Positions 60,263 through 64,000 of a stretch of DNA of 64,000 bases are shown here, one piece after another (positions within the stretch are counted from its first letter, which is position 1; every line of letters starts with the position of its first letter). Source of the stretch: RGIG9379 sp031553005 (GTDB lineage Bacteria > Bacteroidota > Bacteroidia > Bacteroidales > Paludibacteraceae); assembly GCA_031553005.1 (NCBI GenBank), contig JAVBMA010000008.1:1-64000 (forward strand), read 5' to 3'. The notes under the pieces are model-generated. The model ran no database searches. It saw nothing but the letters and a program-made list of their open reading frames with translations, and was not told the DNA's origin. The position numbers and the translations under genes were made by a program.

Positions 60263-61222
60263 TTAAAAATTATACGAGAATCCAACGGCAATCACATCCA
60301 TAAACTGGACTTTCGGTCCGCCTTCAACGGTTGTCGGTACACCATCGATGACAACATCTTTTGTACTCTTGACATCATCGTCATACTTCACTTGTGTACG
60401 GATAGAGGCGTTGATATATTTATTGACTTTCATAGATATTAGCAACTCCCAATTGACAACGACATTGCCGAAGGTTTCATAAGCGCTAAACAACTCTAGT
60501 TTACTGTTCAGGCTAATATTTTTCACTATATCAAAATTATTGAGTACGGTGGCATAAGCTCCGAATTCGGATTTTATTCTTTTACCTTCATCTACACCGT
60601 ATTTTGTCGATAATATTGTATCGCGTACAAAAATAAAACGGGCTGTAGTTGGCGAAACATAGAGCGATACATATTTATTCGGGATATAATTCATACCGAT
60701 AGAGGCAATGAGATAGCCGGGCGCCAAAAAGTCGGAAACATAGGTGCGGGTACTGTCATTCGGGTAATCATAGCCTTTATTAAACTGTGTTTTAAAATCT
60801 ATCAATGCGGCATAATACCAATACTTGGTAGCCTGATAACCCAGATTGGAGGTTAAACTGAGTTTGTCGGAGTTTTTTCTCCAATTAAAATCTTTATTTG
60901 CTTCAGAATAGAACATGCCATACTCAGCCGAAAGATTATTAATCCAAAGCAACTTGTGCTTTTTATAATTTGCATTCAGTTGGACAAACGCACTTCCGGC
61001 TATTGAATTCTGTCCGCCTTCAGCCCAGTTGACAAATGCTGTTTGCGAGAAATTTAATCCCGTTAAACCCGGAAAACGCCAATAAGTCGTATCTTTTGAT
61101 GCCGCTTTTATCGAATCAATAGAAATATTGTTCGTACCCTTTGAGGCTGTCAATAAATCACTTTGAGCATACAATGAAATACTCAAAACCGCGAATAAAA
61201 CTCCTAATAAAATTTTCTTCAT
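60263..61222 (-). CDS. DUF3078 outer membrane barrel-like protein
   Basis: 319 residues. Signal peptide MKKILLGVLFAVLSISLYAQ, then the DUF3078 hallmark TYWRFPGLTGLNFSQTAFVN followed by WAEGGQNS and GSAFVQLNANYKKHKLLWIN. Later strands LSAEYGMFYSE, SLTSNLGYQATKYWYYAALI, PGYLIASIGMNYIPNKYVSL and the end VIAVGFSYNF (terminal Phe) fit an outer-membrane beta-barrel. Function unknown. It is transcribed alone, with an intrinsic terminator after it. Confidence 0.82.
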   Translation of the reverse strand: MKKILLGVLFAVLSISLYAQSDLLTASKGTNNISIDSIKAASKDTTYWRFPGLTGLNFSQTAFVNWAEGGQNSIAGSAFVQLNANYKKHKLLWINNLSAEYGMFYSEANKDFNWRKNSDKLSLTSNLGYQATKYWYYAALIDFKTQFNKGYDYPNDSTRTYVSDFLAPGYLIASIGMNYIPNKYVSLYVSPTTARFIFVRDTILSTKYGVDEGKRIKSEFGAYATVLNNFDIVKNISLNSKLELFSAYETFGNVVVNWELLISMKVNKYINASIRTQVKYDDDVKSTKDVVIDGVPTTVEGGPKVQFMDVIAVGFSYNF

Positions 61223-61764
61223 CTTACAAACTATATTTTAGTATATTATAATTAACAATCAAATCGGCAAAAAGTAATTATTTCGGCAAAAATAAAGGTA
61301 TTTTATGACTTTTTTCATTCTGATTACCTATTTAAAACAAAACAAGAGCAATTTTTGATTTTTTTAGAAATAAGTATTTAATAAAAAAGATATATCATAC
61401 GCATGCTAAATTAACATAAGTTCAATAAAAGACAGAATATAACAGATTGATTTTCAGCAAAATTAAATCCGAATTATTTCGTTAAGCAATGGACAGAAAC
61501 AAAATTTATTTTAGTTATGCCGTTACAAGAAATAATCGAATGGAGTTGTACAAATTGGATTATCACCTTATCTTCTATAAATATGCAATACCTTCTTGAG
61601 AATAAAATTTTCCATATCAAACTCCATTTATTAGCTTTTGAGGGTACTTAAAACGATTTCTAATTCTTTGAATTCCGATTATCCACATTCAAATTTTTAT
61701 TTCTTATTTTTGCACAAGTAAATATTACTTATTCAACCTCCGTAAAATTCATAAAAACAATCCG
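61223..61764. other. 542-base gap, little recognisable
   Basis: AT-rich divergent region. TATTTTTGC at 61705-61713 is a likely -7 box for rlmD. A 36-codon ORF at 61489 (MDRNKIYFSYAVTR onward) has no support. No hairpin or repeat of the window families was seen. Confidence 0.45.
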
Positions 61765-63174
61765 ATGACAAGAAAAAAAAAGCAATTGCCTTTAATAGAA
61801 AATATTGAAATAACAGACATTGCAAACGAAGGAAAAGCAATTGCAAAGCTGGATAATATGGTCATTTTTACACAATATGTTGTTCCGGGAGATGTTGTGG
61901 ATATACAAGTTACCAAAAAGAAAAACAGCTACATGGAAGGGAAAGTGGTCAAAGTTCACTCTTTTTCCCAAAAAAGAGAAGTCCCTTTTTGTACTCATTA
62001 CGGAGTTTGCGGCGGTTGTAAATGGCAAATTCTTCCATATCAGGAACAAATCAATCATAAAGAAAAACAAGTTATCAATAACTTAACCCGCATCGGGAAA
62101 GTAGATTTGCCGGAAATCACGCCTATTTTGGGTTCCGAAAAAACCGTTTTTTACCGGAATAAACTGGAATTTACATTTTCCAACAAACGTTGGCTTACCG
62201 AAGAGCAGATTAAATCGGGAGAAACATTCGACAATATGAATGCACTCGGGTTTCATATTCCCGGAATGTTTGACAAAGTATTGGATATCGACAAGTGTTT
62301 TCTTCAGGAAGAAATTTCCAACGAGATACGAAATGCAATAAAGTCGTATGCCCTTGAACATGATTTGCCGTTTTTTGACATACGGAACCAAGACGGATTA
62401 TTAAGAAATATCATTATCCGTACATCCAGTACGGGAGAAACTATGTTGATTGTGGTCTTCTACAAAGAAAATAAAAAGGAGATTGAATCGTTATTAAATT
62501 ACGTTGCCAACACGTTTCCTCAGATTACATCACTTATCTACATTATCAACGGAAAATGTAATGATACGATTACAGACCAGGAAACAATCCTTTTTAAAGG
62601 AAGAGATTATATTCTGGAAGAAATGGAGGGATTGAAATTTAAAATAGGTCCAAAATCGTTTTACCAGACTAATAGCAAGCAAGCATACGAGTTGTATAAA
62701 ATAACAAGGGACTTTGCGGCATTAACGGGAGAAGAGCTTGTATATGACCTTTATACGGGAACCGGAACAATAGCTTGCTTTGTAGCCAAACAGGCAAAAA
62801 AAGTGATTGGAATTGAGTATGTTCCCGAAGCGATTGAAGATGCAAAAGTCAATGCGGCAAACAACAAACTGGACAACACGCTTTTTTTTGCAGGCGATAT
62901 GAAAAATATCCTTAATCAGGAATTTATAAACCAATACGGGCGTCCGGATGTTATAATCACCGACCCTCCGCGCGACGGGATGCATGCCGACGTTGTAGAG
63001 ACCATTTTATTTGCAGAGCCTCAGCGTATCGTATATGTAAGTTGCAATCCGGCAACACAGGCGCGTGACCTGAATTTATTAGATACTAAATATAAAGTAA
63101 CAGCGGTTCAGCCAGTAGACATGTTTCCGCATACGCACCACGTAGAAAATGTTGTGTTGCTGGAAAGAAAATAG
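61765..63174 (+). CDS. rlmD: 23S rRNA uracil-C5 methyltransferase, RlmD/RumA family
   Basis: 469 residues. N-terminal TRAM domain (LPLIENIEITDIANEGKAIA to QVTKKKNSYMEGKV), then the Fe-S cluster motif FCTHYGVCGGCKWQILPYQE, and a class I methyltransferase with VYDLYTGTGTIACFVAKQAK (SAM motif), GIEYVPEAIEDAKVNA and the catalytic C427 in VYVSCNPATQARDL. It methylates U1939 or U747-type positions of 23S rRNA; the exact target within the RlmC/RlmD group is uncertain. It is followed by a cluster of small palindromes. Confidence 0.92.
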   Translation: MTRKKKQLPLIENIEITDIANEGKAIAKLDNMVIFTQYVVPGDVVDIQVTKKKNSYMEGKVVKVHSFSQKREVPFCTHYGVCGGCKWQILPYQEQINHKEKQVINNLTRIGKVDLPEITPILGSEKTVFYRNKLEFTFSNKRWLTEEQIKSGETFDNMNALGFHIPGMFDKVLDIDKCFLQEEISNEIRNAIKSYALEHDLPFFDIRNQDGLLRNIIIRTSSTGETMLIVVFYKENKKEIESLLNYVANTFPQITSLIYIINGKCNDTITDQETILFKGRDYILEEMEGLKFKIGPKSFYQTNSKQAYELYKITRDFAALTGEELVYDLYTGTGTIACFVAKQAKKVIGIEYVPEAIEDAKVNAANNKLDNTLFFAGDMKNILNQEFINQYGRPDVIITDPPRDGMHADVVETILFAEPQRIVYVSCNPATQARDLNLLDTKYKVTAVQPVDMFPHTHHVENVVLLERK

Positions 63175-63280
63175 AGTTTAGCTAATTGCCGGGATAACTT
63201 AAAACTGTCCCGGCAATAAAAAACAAATGCTTATCCGCAATATTACTCTTTAAAAAGAGTAGAAAAAAATATTGTGTATT

Positions 63281-63432
63281 GTCCCGTTAGGGACGTAATA
63301 TTGGCAGAAAGGAGAATTTTTTGTCAATCTAAGTCCCGTAGGGACACAATATAAGAAGAAAATATTTTGTCCCTGACGGGACAAGGTAAGAAGATGGAAC
63401 TTTTTCTACCAATATTACGTCCCTAACGGGAC
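63281..63432. repeat. cluster of four GTCCC/GGGAC palindromes
   Basis: GTCCC-GTTA-GGGAC (63281-63294), GTCCC-GTA-GGGAC (63333-63345), TTGTCCC-TGAC-GGGACAA (63367-63384) and GTCCC-TAAC-GGGAC (63419-63432). TTGGCAGAAA and TTTTTCTACCAATATTA lie between units. Same design as at 35821-35973 but with a different arm sequence. Confidence 0.8.
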
Positions 63433-63481
63433 AATAACGAACCTTAGGAGTAATAGTTAAAAATAATTACCACTTTTCTCA

Positions 63482-64000
63482 ATGAAAGTTTACGGAATAT
63501 TTATCTTTTTCATTGTCCTCATAATCGTTATCCCGGATATATACATTTATCTGAGGTTTATACACAACCGTGTCCGCAGGTCATTAGGAGCATTGCACTG
63601 GGTAATATCCGCCTATTTTATCGTTGTATCCTTATCCATCCTTTTCAAAATCAATACGCTCCTTTCGCCCGAAACCAGCTATCATTTTATGATTTTCATA
63701 ACCACCTTAGGGGCTATTTATATTCCGAAATTGATTTTTGTCTCTTTCGACCTCATATTTTTCCTGACAAAAAAACGATGGCGAAAAATTCAATATGCAG
63801 GTTATGCTTGTGCCATCCTTGCTTTTATCGCCATTGTTTATGCCATTGGCTGGGGAAAATATAATTTCCAAAGGCGGGAGTTTGTCGTTGAGATAGAAAA
63901 TCTGCCGGATGCTTTCGACGGATATAAAATAGTTCAAATTAGCGATATGCATTTGGGAAATTTTTCGGAATCCCAAAGAAGGGTGGCTCCTCTTTTTGAT
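63482..64000 (+). CDS. metallophosphoesterase, partial
   Basis: 173 codons visible, running off the right edge. There are four membrane segments (FIFFIVLIIVIPDIYIYL, VISAYFIVVSLSILF, MIFITTLGAIYIPKLIFV, AGYACAILAFIAIVYAIGW), then the soluble part starts FVVEIENLPDAFDGYKIVQI followed by SDMHLGNF, the first metallophosphoesterase motif (D-x-H). This is the membrane-anchored calcineurin-like phosphatase group (YkuE / LpxH-like). The active site faces the periplasm by the usual topology. Substrate unknown. Confidence 0.8.
   Translation, partial: MKVYGIFIFFIVLIIVIPDIYIYLRFIHNRVRRSLGALHWVISAYFIVVSLSILFKINTLLSPETSYHFMIFITTLGAIYIPKLIFVSFDLIFFLTKKRWRKIQYAGYACAILAFIAIVYAIGWGKYNFQRREFVVEIENLPDAFDGYKIVQISDMHLGNFSESQRRVAPLFD

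Noticed and set aside
61489..61599. 36-codon ORF MDRNKIYFSYAVTR
   Set aside because: Short, AT-rich, no ribosome or promoter signal and no conservation evidence.

Overview
The window is chromosomal DNA of an AT-rich member of the Bacteroidota, most likely order Bacteroidales. The evidence is the gene set: a hybrid two-component propeller sensor, DUF4290 next to murA, type III glutamine synthetase, carboxynorspermidine decarboxylase, a truncated GlgA-like protein followed by a DUF4270 lipoprotein, DUF4492-cydA-cydB, PorT-type barrels and a FISUMP-domain protein. Many genes and tRNAs are preceded by the Bacteroidota promoter form, a TTG/TTTG box about 18-20 bases before TAnnTTTG. No rRNA, CRISPR array, prophage or intact insertion sequence was seen. 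Genus cannot be fixed from the sequence alone.

Layout. 1-5.9 kb: 5' part of a hybrid sensor gene, apbE, DUF4290, murA (Asp in place of the fosfomycin-target Cys) and a small conserved-looking protein. 6-9.9 kb: a possible structured RNA, tRNA-Lys(CTT), a nitronate monooxygenase-like flavoprotein abutting plsC, and a HAD lipoprotein. 10-14.6 kb: DUF6515-like and DUF2092-like envelope proteins, a DUF389 membrane protein and a secreted esterase. 14.9-23.7 kb: tRNA-Pro, two barrels, a radical SAM protein, an MFS carrier, miaA, glnN and a Crp/Fnr regulator. 23.8-30.8 kb: an accessory block of secreted proteins, with tandem leucine-rich-repeat genes (one frameshifted), a FISUMP protein, a barrel and a lipoprotein. 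31-34.6 kb: an oxidative-stress run (PerR-like regulator, reverse rubrerythrin, endonuclease IV) and divergent nspC. 34.6-42.9 kb: tRNA-Gly, tRNA-Leu, a lipoprotein, an ABC-F ATPase, panC-panD, the GlgA-like protein, DUF4270 and lrgB.

43.2-53.2 kb: one-directional run of eight genes resembling a reduced aryl-polyene/flexirubin-type pathway: acyltransferase, ketosynthase, acyl carrier protein, two hotdog dehydratase-like proteins, a thioesterase, an MMPL exporter fused to a methyltransferase-like domain, and a phytoene-desaturase-like flavoprotein. This is the most likely place for an uncharacterised pathway. 53.5-64 kb: tRNA-Lys(TTT), ogt, a nucleoid-associated protein, a HAD phosphatase, the cytochrome bd operon, a DUF3078 barrel, rlmD and the start of a metallophosphoesterase.

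The most unusual signal is not a gene. The intergenic spaces are full of short-period degenerate word repeats (period 7 with core TGAAA; period 8 with cores such as AAACnAGT or AATTGAC; period about 9), often arranged as long perfect inverted repeats. Separate families of tiny palindromes have arms that change together while the core stays constant. Several of these repeats reach into genes and provide the stop codon and last residues, or an N-terminal stretch.
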